A stretch of DNA of 64,000 bases, from NCBI GenBank assembly GCA_023405815.1, contig JAEXXM010000010.1, positions 71,644 through 135,643 of the forward strand, in the 5' to 3' direction. The notes beneath the pieces are model-generated. The model made no database searches. It had not been told where the DNA came from and saw only the letters and a program-made list of their open reading frames with translations. Each line of letters starts with the position of its first letter. Within the stretch, counting starts at the first letter, position 1. This document shows positions 9,259 through 17,400 of the stretch, piece after piece. This stretch comes from Pseudomonadota bacterium. GTDB taxonomy: Bacteria; Pseudomonadota; Alphaproteobacteria; Rhizobiales; Hyphomicrobiaceae. The translations under genes and the position numbers were made by a program.

Positions 9259-9870
9259 ATGCCGAAACGGCCGCCTGTTATCGACGACCTCATCGCGCCT
9301 TTTCGCGGTGTTGCTTCCGAGCGCCCGCTGACTGACGACGCGTGCCTGCGGCAGTTTCCCGGGCCGATCGAGCGAGCGCGCCGCCTCGCCTCCCTCTACC
9401 CCAGCCTTGCCGTTGCCTTCATGGAGCTCAGGCGCGACCACAACGTCACGCCGGACGAGGCGAGAGCCCTATTCGAGGCGCTCATAGCCGAGTTTGCATC
9501 CGGTGCGCACGAACAGGATGTCTACACGGAAGAGGAGCTCTTAAGACAGCTCGCCCGCGTTCCGCAGTGGCGAGACCGGCGCGGTGACGTAACGCCTCCG
9601 CAATTCGTCCGGCGCCACTACCGCCACTATCTCGGCAAGGGGCTCACGCGCGCCATCCTGCGCAAGCTCGACGAGCGCCTCTATCACAGCCTCGCCGCCT
9701 GGGTGCGCAGGCATCCCGAGGACGACATCCCTGAGCTCGGCAAGCGCGCCGACCGCATCGACCAGCAGATCGCGCGCCTGTCAGTCGAGTTCTCCCCGGA
9801 CGAGCTGCGGCGACTCGGCCTCGCCCTCCAGGCGCGCGAACGTCGTCGCAAGCGAAAACAAAACGTATAG
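9259..9870 (+). CDS. Conserved mobile-element hypothetical protein
   Basis: This 203-aa soluble, charged protein (MPKRPPVIDDLIAPFRG start) has helical segments and a very basic C-terminus ending RERRRKRKQNV. No enzyme motif is visible. The ATG at 9259 is chosen because upstream residues of the longer frame look non-coding. The stop codon lies in the loop of a perfect 10-bp hairpin. It precedes an AlpA-like regulator gene, as accessory genes of integrative elements often do. Confidence 0.6.
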   Translation: MPKRPPVIDDLIAPFRGVASERPLTDDACLRQFPGPIERARRLASLYPSLAVAFMELRRDHNVTPDEARALFEALIAEFASGAHEQDVYTEEELLRQLARVPQWRDRRGDVTPPQFVRRHYRHYLGKGLTRAILRKLDERLYHSLAAWVRRHPEDDIPELGKRADRIDQQIARLSVEFSPDELRRLGLALQARERRRKRKQNV

Positions 9871-9880
9871 ACGTTTTGTT
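9857..9880. repeat. Perfect 10-bp inverted repeat with 4-nt loop
   Basis: AACAAAACGT (9857-9866), loop ATAG, ACGTTTTGTT (9871-9880). The stop codon TAG is in the loop. Without a strong GC stem it could be a weak bidirectional terminator or an operator for the AlpA-like gene 108 bp downstream. Confidence 0.6.
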
Positions 9881-9987
9881 CAAGCCGTGTTATGACAATG
9901 CCACAGGCGAGCGGCCTGTGTTTCGCGTCCACCCACAAACTTGCAACCACTCGCTTGAGCCATTCCCCTGGCCCATGGAGGTCCCCT

Positions 9988-10236
9988 ATGTCCGACGCCA
10001 AGCCCCACGATCCGTTCGCCCATCTGCGCCTCCTCACCATCAAGGAGATATGCGCCCTCACCCGCTACACGCCCCAGCACATCTATCGCCTGATGCGGGG
10101 CGGCAAGTTCCCGCAGCGGGTGCGGATCGGCGCCAACCGCGTCGGCTGGCGCCTGAGCGAGATCGAGAAATGGATCGCCGAACGCCCGGTCATCAACGCC
10201 CGGTGCATGGATGACGGCCTGCACGCAGGTCTTTGA
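9988..10236 (+). CDS. AlpA-family DNA-binding regulator (excisionase-like HTH)
   Basis: This 82-aa protein matches the AlpA/MerR-like winged-helix family: LLTIKEICALTRYTPQHIYRLMRGGKFPQRVRIGANRVGWRLSEIEKWI. Such proteins act as excision or transcription factors of prophages and integrative elements. GGAGGTC lies before the ATG. It sits beside the RepL- and ParA-like genes, which fits control of element excision or maintenance. Its target promoter cannot be told from sequence. Confidence 0.88.
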   Translation: MSDAKPHDPFAHLRLLTIKEICALTRYTPQHIYRLMRGGKFPQRVRIGANRVGWRLSEIEKWIAERPVINARCMDDGLHAGL

Positions 10237-10263
10237 CGAAGCTCCGCCTTGCGGTCTTCCGCC

Positions 10264-10551
10264 ATGCCACCGTTCTACAATGATGCCGCGCACCTTCTGA
10301 AGATGCTCATCGCCTCCGGGCTCGAGCAAAGCCGCGACCGGCCTTACCACGACACTATTTGGGTGCTCGCGCGGACTCTGGAGAATGCAGCGGCCGAGCC
10401 TCCTCGCTCGCACGCAGAGGAGGCCGCCCACACCCTTGCAGGCCTCGCATTCCTGGGCCTCGTACGCTGCGATGCAAGCAAGTCCGCCCGCCTCAGAGCC
10501 ATCATTGGCACCGCCATCGCCAATGTGCAGATCTCGGGCCGGCGGTGTTGA
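10264..10551 (+). CDS. Hypothetical protein
   Basis: This 95-aa protein (MPPFYNDAAHLLKMLIASG start) is rich in Ala and Leu and predicted helical. No motif is recognised. It is the next gene after the AlpA-like regulator in the same direction (27-bp gap) and ends 72 bp before the end of the convergent RepL-like gene. Confidence 0.5.
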   Translation: MPPFYNDAAHLLKMLIASGLEQSRDRPYHDTIWVLARTLENAAAEPPRSHAEEAAHTLAGLAFLGLVRCDASKSARLRAIIGTAIANVQISGRRC

Positions 10552-10623
10552 GCCGTCTCGCCGCTTGGCGAGACTTTGGGCGATTGCCGGCGCACCCGCC
10601 CGCACGTGCACGCCCTCGGGCCC

Positions 10624-11193
10624 TCACCTCTCCCCTTCCGACGCCCCCAATGCCAAGGTGCCCTGCACCGCCTCGCTGTTCTTGAGCTGATAGCCCTTGA
10701 CGAACGCGAGGCGGTCGCCATTGAACATGAAGCGGATGTTGACGAAGAACGTCCCGTCATACGGGCTGCGGAACAGGAATTCCTTCTCGAGCAGCTCGCG
10801 AAGCCCCCTCCGGAACGTCGCTGGCGCGAGCGGCGTCAGCTCCTGGCTGAGCTGCACCGTATCGCGCCCGGGCGTCTCGCGCAGTTCCGCATACACGATC
10901 TCGAACACGGCGAGGCCCGCCTTCGACAGGCCCGACGCCTGCTTGAGGCCCGCAAGGTAGAGTTTCACGAAGCGCTCCTTGTCGACCTCCTCAAACTCAT
11001 AGGCATAGGCCGCGCCGCGGCCCAGAATCTCGCCTGTTCCGTTATCAACCACAAAACCTTTGTGCATATCGCCGATCTGCACGCGCTTCGCGCGGCTGAT
11101 CTCGTTCGCATCGGGTATGCTCGGATTCGTCCGGTAAACCGGAATGCCATGCTTTTCACGAATAATGCCGGACTTTTGAATGATTTTGCTCAT
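10624..11193 (-). CDS. RepL-like winged-helix replication/maintenance protein
   Basis: This 189-aa protein has a winged-helix core at about residues 85-165: GLSKAGLAVFEIVYAEL, VQLSQELTPLAPATFRRGLRELLEKEFL, then a wing and a FNGDRLAFVKGYQL tail like RepL-type plasmid initiators. I chose the ATG at 11193 (MSKIIQKSG) because the upstream ATG at 11226 lies in AT-rich regulatory-looking DNA. ParA and direct repeats lie upstream, so it is likely the initiator or copy-control protein of the element. Its family assignment rests on pattern memory, not a search. Confidence 0.6.
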   Translation of the reverse strand: MSKIIQKSGIIREKHGIPVYRTNPSIPDANEISRAKRVQIGDMHKGFVVDNGTGEILGRGAAYAYEFEEVDKERFVKLYLAGLKQASGLSKAGLAVFEIVYAELRETPGRDTVQLSQELTPLAPATFRRGLRELLEKEFLFRSPYDGTFFVNIRFMFNGDRLAFVKGYQLKNSEAVQGTLALGASEGER

Positions 11194-11280
11194 TTTCACC
11201 CACCAAAACTGAACAAATATAAACACAAGTGTGATCTAATTTGTGCAACCGGCAAGCTCTATTTTGAGCAAAAACGATCC

Positions 11281-11315
11281 GAAATTGATTCTTTTGAATC
11301 AGAAATTGATTCTTT
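11281..11315. repeat. Direct repeats upstream of RepL-like gene (iteron-like)
   Basis: GAAATTGATTCTTT occurs twice (11281-11294 and 11302-11315), spaced 21 bp, two helical turns, in an AT-rich island 88 bp upstream of the RepL-like start. A GATTC-TTTT-GAATC hairpin spans the first unit and the spacer. It may be an iteron pair or an autoregulatory operator. Confidence 0.5.
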
Positions 11316-12146
11316 GCTCTAGGAATTCCGCGGCTTTGTGGGCAATTCCTTTCTTATATACAAAAAGCTGTGGCGGAGCTGGCACGCCACGGTAAGCGCG
11401 GCGATCCACGCACGCGGCGCGGCGCCCTCCCAAGGCAGGCCGCGCAACGCGGGCGTCTCGCCAATCGAGCCGATACCCTGAAGGTCAGCCGCGCGGGAGT
11501 GGCGGCAAGGTGCCTGGCAAGAAGCCCTGCAACGTCCACGCGCCCCACGCGCGAGGGCCGGTTCCCATAGCAAACGCCATTGCCCGTGGAGAGACCGCAT
11601 TGGCTTGGCGACAGGTTATGGACCGGCTGTCTCAGGCAGATGCAGGCGATCTCGCTTATCGATGCGTCTCAGAACACCAATGGAGTCATTGCCAGCAGGG
11701 TTTTGAGGCACGTCCGCTACCTCCCCAGCATCGAGACCACAAAACGCGCGGTCACGCAGTTTTTCCCGAGTCGTTCACACATTGGCTGATTTCAACCGCT
11801 CGGGGACCCACCAAAAACCAGGGGCTCCTTCAGAGGCCATCGTTTGCCACCCCGTCCCGCAGCGGGCCTAGCCGACCGCATCGGCCGGCCGCAAGGCCAG
11901 GACGAGCGGCCCCACATGTCAAACTTGCAGGGCCGGCCTTGCGCCGCGGCCTCGGGTCGTCTGCTGCAGGCCCGCGACGGGCAGGCTCCGAAAACCATGG
12001 GCCCTCCCCTGCGCCGGTCTTGCGGATCTCCGGAAATACAGGATTACATGTTTACGGGCCTACAGAGGCACAGGTCTTCGGCGTGCTGTATCACCGGAAG
12101 ACCGCAAACCCGTATCACTGGATTTCCGCTCTTACAGGAATACGTG
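11316..12146. other. 831-bp gene-free region between repL-like and parA operons
   Basis: No open frame here has coding character. Several related AT-containing words (AAATACAGGATTACATG, TTACAGGAATACGTG, CCGTATCACTGGATTTCCG) cluster at 12028-12150, just after the ParA partner gene. That is a usual place for a partition centromere or origin, but the repeats are too loose to call. Confidence 0.35.
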
Positions 12147-12506
12147 CTACCTGGGATTTGCGCGCCTGCGCCGGCCATCCGGCACAAGATCCGCTGCCGC
12201 GACCTCAAACCCTGCCTCCCTGAGCGCCACCATCACCACATGCCGCACCGAGCTGCGCTGCTCCAGCGCCGTGCGCCGCAGCGCATCAGCGAGGTACGAC
12301 GGCACCTCGATCGTGACCTTCTCAAGAGGCGCTCGGACCGGCGCGGGTGCAGCGGGTAGGGGTGGGGCGGCAGCGCCCGCTTCCTCGCGTCGCGGCCGCG
12401 TCAGCTTCGGGACGCCAAGCTCATCGTTGACACGATCGAGCGCTGCATCATCGACATCAAGCGGCGCCGCAATCGACCGGAACTGGGGAATCGGCTTCTC
12501 GGACAT
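12147..12506 (-). CDS. Ribbon-helix-helix partner of ParA (ParG/CopG-like)
   Basis: This 119-aa protein has a disordered, Pro/Ala-rich first half (activator-tail style) and a ribbon-helix-helix segment at about residues 70-105: KVTIEVPSYLADALRRTALEQRSSVRHVVMVAL. It would bind the centromere and stimulate ParA. Its ATG overlaps the parA stop (TGATG), so the two are coupled. The assignment rests on the parA-then-small-RHH gene order and the fold pattern. Confidence 0.72.
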   Translation of the reverse strand: MSEKPIPQFRSIAAPLDVDDAALDRVNDELGVPKLTRPRREEAGAAAPPLPAAPAPVRAPLEKVTIEVPSYLADALRRTALEQRSSVRHVVMVALREAGFEVAAADLVPDGRRRRANPR

Positions 12507-13198
12507 CACGCGGCTCCTCTCTGAAAGGCGCGGCTCGCGCTGGTGCGAACAAGGGTCTCTATCTCGTCGACGAGCGCGTCGAGCTCCGCAACCGCCTTCT
12601 CCACGGTCGGACGCTTTCGGTCGGCAAAATGCGGCGCAATCCCTGACAGACCGATTTCCATATACGCAGCACGATGCGCGATCGCTGTCTTCAACACTGG
12701 CAGCTTGAGGCGCACGATCTCATTGCAGGCGTGCACCTGGGCGTGGCTGGCAAGGGGCTGCACCCGCGTCAGCAAAAGCCTGTAGAGCGGCTCGCGGCCG
12801 AAAGCCTGGAACACGGAGCGGATGTGCCGCGCCACGCGCGCCGCCTCGAACAGATCCGCCTCGGAGGGCGCAGCCGGTATGATGGTCAGGTGCGCCCGGG
12901 CTATGGCCACGGTCAGCGCCCGCTCATAGGTGCCGGCAATGTCGATGAGCGTCACGTCGGGCCTGTGCGTATCGGCCACGCGGCCCAAATGCTCTGTCAG
13001 ATCCTGCGGGTCCGCAGCAGATACAGTGAGGCGAGGGGAGGGGGAGGCGGGATGCCCCAGCCACCGCGAGACCGTGTGGTTGTTGTCGAGGTCGATGATG
13101 TGAACGCGGCGGCCAGCAAAGGCCAGGGCACCGGCAAGCGATGCCGCCGTGGTCGATTTGCCGACACCGCCCTTCGATGAGGCAAGCGTAATGATCAT
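12506..13198 (-). CDS. parA: ParA/Soj-type partition ATPase
   Basis: This 230-aa P-loop ATPase has the deviant Walker A KGGVGKSTTAASLAG at residues 9-23, Walker A' DLDNN and Walker B VTLIDIAG. It lacks an N-terminal HTH, so it is the small type Ib ParA that works with a RHH protein (encoded next). It should position the element's circular form on the nucleoid or stabilise it. An inverted repeat at 13218-13241 immediately upstream is a likely operator. Confidence 0.92.
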   Translation of the reverse strand: MIITLASSKGGVGKSTTAASLAGALAFAGRRVHIIDLDNNHTVSRWLGHPASPSPRLTVSAADPQDLTEHLGRVADTHRPDVTLIDIAGTYERALTVAIARAHLTIIPAAPSEADLFEAARVARHIRSVFQAFGREPLYRLLLTRVQPLASHAQVHACNEIVRLKLPVLKTAIAHRAAYMEIGLSGIAPHFADRKRPTVEKAVAELDALVDEIETLVRTSASRAFQRGAA

Positions 13199-13217
13199 AC
13201 AAATGTCCTTTCAGTAT

Positions 13218-13241
13218 GAATTCCTGAAAATACGGGAATTC
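13218..13241. promoter_or_regulatory. Candidate parA operator
   Basis: GAATTCC and GGGAATTC form an inverted repeat with a 9-nt spacer, 20-43 bp upstream of the parA start. A second GGGAATA word and the palindrome ATACGTAT follow at 13248-13261. RHH partners of ParA usually autoregulate through such sites. Confidence 0.45.
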
Positions 13242-13583
13242 GGATTTGGGAATATACGTATTGCCAGTCTGCCGTATTCGTTCGGTCAGGCAAGAAATTA
13301 GTAGGTCAAATAATTGACCCTGCATTTCATGATCCGGTAAGCTGAATATCAGGGTCGAGTGCTTTCGGCCCCGGGGCTTCAAAACCCCCTCAATGCAAGC
13401 GGCTGGCATGAGCCGGAAATCATGTCGCCTGCTCGGCCCTTGGGCCGGGAGGCGGCGTTATATGTCCAAGCCTCCGCGGCCAAAAAGCGCCGCGCCGTTT
13501 TTCTTGCATGAGCGGTTTTGAACTCCCGGCCACCAGCCTGCGCGTGGTGCCGGTCTGGTTGGCTATTTGGACTTTGGGGACCA

Positions 13584-13910
13584 ATGGGTTCAAAGCCGGT
13601 TGCCGTTTTGCGTGTTGCGATTGCCGTCCCGGGTGTCGGCGGTGCGCCTTCGTCGTTCGGATGGACCGATTTGCGCTGCGCAGCCACGCCCGAAGAGGCG
13701 GCTGTGCAGGACAGACAAGTCGTTGCCGCTTCGCAGGAAGCGTTCATGACGGTTCGCGACCGTGCAGCTCTGGTCTGCCTCGCCGACGCCGTGGTCGCGC
13801 TCGATTGCAAATTCGATGCGCCCAGCAGCGACGCGAAAGCTCTCGAAGGCCCCCGGCATCCCACGCAGGGAATCGTCATCACCCAACCCTCGGCAAGCGA
13901 GGATGAGTGA
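13584..13910 (+). CDS. Hypothetical protein
   Basis: This 108-aa frame (MGSKPVAVLRVAIAVPGVG start) could have a weak N-terminal hydrophobic segment, then a soluble, Ala-rich part ending ITQPSASEDE. No ribosome site of quality and no recognised motif. It ends 12 bp before a long inverted repeat. Coding status is doubtful; alternative frames overlap it on both strands. Confidence 0.3.
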   Translation: MGSKPVAVLRVAIAVPGVGGAPSSFGWTDLRCAATPEEAAVQDRQVVAASQEAFMTVRDRAALVCLADAVVALDCKFDAPSSDAKALEGPRHPTQGIVITQPSASEDE

Positions 13911-13922
13911 CGTGGAAACCGG

Positions 13923-13994
13923 TGCACAGTGTCCGGACGCCCGGACCTCTTGAGACTCGCAAGCTTGGCGCTTTGGGCGTCCGGACGCTGTGCA
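13923..13994. repeat. 20-bp inverted repeat, one mismatch, 32-nt spacer
   Basis: Left arm TGCACAGTGTCCGGACGCCC (13923-13942), right arm GGGCGTCCGGACGCTGTGCA (13975-13994). The arms differ at a single base. There is no U-run, so it is not a standard terminator. It lies between the partition region and the surface-fibre operon. Confidence 0.75.
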
Positions 13995-14144
13995 TTACCA
14001 ATTCAGACGAAACAGGCCGGGCGACGACGCTGCATGTCCAGGACGGGGGCCGTCTAAAGAGCGTCGTGCCACGTCCCGCGAGCGTGTTTTCGAACGCCCG
14101 CACCCTTTCCAATCACACGCCATCCCCGACTGCCGGAGCCTACG

Positions 14145-14201
14145 GTCCGGCCGCCCCTGATCCCCACGCGCAACAAGGACGCGATTGGCGGGCGGCCGGA
14201 C
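14145..14201. repeat. 11-bp perfect inverted repeat before the fibre operon
   Basis: GTCCGGCCGCC (14145-14155) and GGCGGCCGGAC (14191-14201) with a 35-nt loop, 59 bp before the first gene of the fibre operon. It could be a leader hairpin or an attenuator. It shares the GTCCGG core with the larger repeat at 13923-13994. Confidence 0.55.
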
Positions 14202-14259
14202 TGTGGACTTCAGCACCTGGAGGACCGTGACCGGTTCGCGTGACGCCACCCCTTGCCCA

Positions 14260-14427
14260 ATGACCGGACGCCGCCCCAACCGCAGCGTCCGGCTGGCGCA
14301 GGCCATCCTGTTTCTCGCCGGCGCGCTGTGCGCGGGCATGGCCCTGATCGTCGTCTGGCTGGAGCTTCATGGTCAGCATCTCGATGCCCAGATGGACCTC
14401 GTCAACGCCGCGCGGGGTGGCTCATGA
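14260..14427 (+). CDS. 55-aa single-pass membrane protein before the fibre gene
   Basis: MTGRRPNRSVRLAQ is followed by one strong membrane helix (AILFLAGALCAGMALIVVWL, residues 15-34) and a short polar tail. Its TGA overlaps the fibre ATG (ATGATG), so the genes are coupled. The small size, basic head and one helix resemble a pilus-assembly accessory or anchor, but no family is recognised. The frame is open upstream to 14185; no ribosome site decides the start. Confidence 0.55.
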   Translation: MTGRRPNRSVRLAQAILFLAGALCAGMALIVVWLELHGQHLDAQMDLVNAARGGS

Positions 14428-17400
14428 TGCGGCCCCTCCGGTTCACCACCCGGCGTACAGAGCGCGGCAACGTCTTCGCGATGCTGTTCGGCGCCGTCGC
14501 ACTGACGGGCGTGCTTGCGGCCGTAAGCATGCAGACGCTCACCGGCCCGGTCACGACGATCACCCGCGTCACGCAGCGCAACGTTGCCGAGAACAACCTG
14601 CTGATGAACGGCAAGATCCTCGTCAACGCCGCCGTCGCCGGCGTGAGCGGAGGGGACGCCGATGCGGACGGCATCATCGAGCCCGCGCCTTTCATTGCCC
14701 CCGGGGGAGGGGAGGCGGCTCCGAGCAATGGCGGCTTCCTTCCGACCGACCTCGGCCTGGCGCTGACCGATCCCTGGGGCACCAAATACGGCTACTGCGT
14801 CTGGGATCACGGCACGACCAACACATCTGCGAACCGGATCACCGGCGACAACACGGCAAGCGCCTCGACGCAGCCCGTCATCGCCATCATTGCCGCAGGC
14901 CCCGACAAGACCTTTCAGACGACCTGTCCCGCCTGGTCCGGAAGCCCGGTCACGGTGAGCAAGGCCAGTGGCTCCGACGATCTCATCGAGCACTACACCT
15001 ACGCGGAGGCGACCGCCTCCAGCAACGGGCTGTGGTCGCTGAACGCCAGCGACCAGGCCAAGGCGGAGCTGAAGGACTCAGGCGGCACGGCGCGCGTCAC
15101 CATCGACCGGTCGACGGGCATCGGCGACTTCCTCGGCATCACCACGGATGCGCTGGTGGCGAAGACCTCGAACGTCACGCTCGACGGCGGTCTCAAGCTC
15201 GACACCGAAACCAACGTCACCGCCTGCACGGCGGCGGACGCGGGTGTCATCCGCTTCAACGCGGCCTCGGGCAAGCTTGAGGTCTGCAATGGCACGGCGT
15301 GGACGGTGGCCGGATCAGACCTGTGGCTTGCTAACGGCACGCATATCTACAGCGGAAATACCGGCAATGTGGGCATCGGCACGAATAACCCTGCGCAGAA
15401 ACTGGACGTGGTCGGCAACGCCGTAATCAGCGGCGATGTGGGTGTGGGCGGCGATCTTGGGGTTACAGGTACTGGCACGATTACCGGTGCTGCAACCCTC
15501 GGCGATACTCTGTCCGTCACCGGTGCAGCGACGCTTTCCAGCACCCTGGATGTGACAGGCAACACCAGCATCGCCGCCAATCTGACCGTCGATACCAACA
15601 CCCTGTTCGTCGATGCCGCCAACAACCGGGTGGGCATCGGGACGGCAAGCCCGGCCTTACCGCTGACCGTCGCGAACGGCGCGAAGTCATCGGCGACATC
15701 GCTGCTGGCGCGGCTGGGGACTGCTGATGCGTCCAATCCGCTGGCCCTCGACATCAAGGCTATGGGCGGCGCGACCAGTGCCGATCGGGGCATCATGCTT
15801 GTCCCGACCGAGGTCGGCCTCGGCTCCAACTTTCTGCGTATCGGCGATACAAACCTCCCGCATTTCCAGGTTAACGGAAACGGCAATGTCGGTATCGGAA
15901 CGGCGACGCCATCCCATCTTCTGGATGTGAACGGCACGGCCCGGATTGCCGGCGCGGCGACGCTTTCGAACACCCTGTCGGTCGCGGGCAACACGGCCAT
16001 CGACATCGATACGTTGTTCGTGAACGTCGCGGCCAATACCGTCGGCATCGGCACGACCACCCCCGCCGCCAGGCTGGACGTGACCGGCGGCGTCAAGATT
16101 GGGGCCGATGCGGTCTGCAATGCCTCCAAGGCAGGCATGGTGGCGTGGAATGCCAACCAGTTCCAGGTCTGCGACGGCACCGCATTCCGCAGTGTCAGCG
16201 CCATCGAGAAGCTGGACGACATCGGCGACGTGTATGTGAGCGAGGCGGGCACGCCCAACAACAACGATATCCTGGCCTGGGATTCCACCAACACCCGTTG
16301 GGTTGCAAAGAACGTCAACACCGTCGGCTCCGCCGTCGCCGACCCCGGCGGCCTCGACAAGCAGGTGCAGTTCAACGACGGCGGCACGCTTGCTGGCGCT
16401 GCACAGCTCTACTGGGACAAGGCGAATAACCGGCTTGGCATTGGAACGGCAACGCCCGGGAGGACGCTGCACTTCTCCGCAGCCGGACAACCAGCCATCG
16501 CTTTCTCCGATACGCGGGTCGGTGCAGGCGCACAAACACTCGGTCTTGTTTTTGACGGTGGCGTCGCCCTCTCAAAGCCGGGGCTCGTACTGCAAGACCT
16601 CAATGACGCCGGTGGATTTGTCTCCAATAGCCTGACGCTTTTTCGGGACGGGTCTGCCCATTTCGGGGGCATTACCGCCCCCGCAAGCCCGGGAGACGTT
16701 CTTATCTCGGGGAAAGTCGGCATCGGGACCGCGACGCCGCAATCACGTCTGCAAGTGGCAGGCGGTATTCAGCTCGGCGACGATACCGCCGCATGCCCCG
16801 GAAGCGGCAACGTCAAGCTCGGCACGCTGCGCTTCAATTCCGGTGCGCTGCAGGTCTGCGTTTCCGGCGGATGGTCAGGTGTCGGTGCCGATACGCTTTC
16901 AGGGCTCTCCTGCGCAACGAACGAGATTCCAAAATGGAATGGCACGGCCTGGGCCTGTGCTGCCGATGGCGGTGGCGACACGGCAGCCGACGCGCTCGGC
17001 GCATGGGGCAGCGGCACATATGTCGAAAACACGAGCTATCTTGCGGCGACGGATGGCCTCGTCATGGCGCATCTTGCAGCCGGATTGGGCGACCGCTGCT
17101 ATATCCTCGGCAAGACCGATGCCGCCGCGACCCCGACAACGGTGCGCGCTTCCGCTGCGGTGCAGGAAACCGGCACGTCGGATCGCGTCATCGTCAATAC
17201 GGCGACTTTCCCAGTCAAGCGTGGCCACTACTGGCGCGTCGATCTGATAAACGAAGCCTCGAGCTGCGCAGGACAGGTCGGCATCAGCTGGATTCCGATG
17301 CAGGCGAGCGGAGGCTCGGACACGCTGGCGGGCCTGTCATGCGCCGCAGGCGAGGTGGCGGAGTGGGACGGCAGCGCCTGGGCGTGCGGCACCGGCTCGG

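Noticed and set aside
14253..14423. Extension of the fibre protein to the ATG at 14253
   Set aside because: That segment overlaps the 55-aa membrane-protein gene in another frame, and the fibre's hydrophobic helix and basic head begin after 14424.
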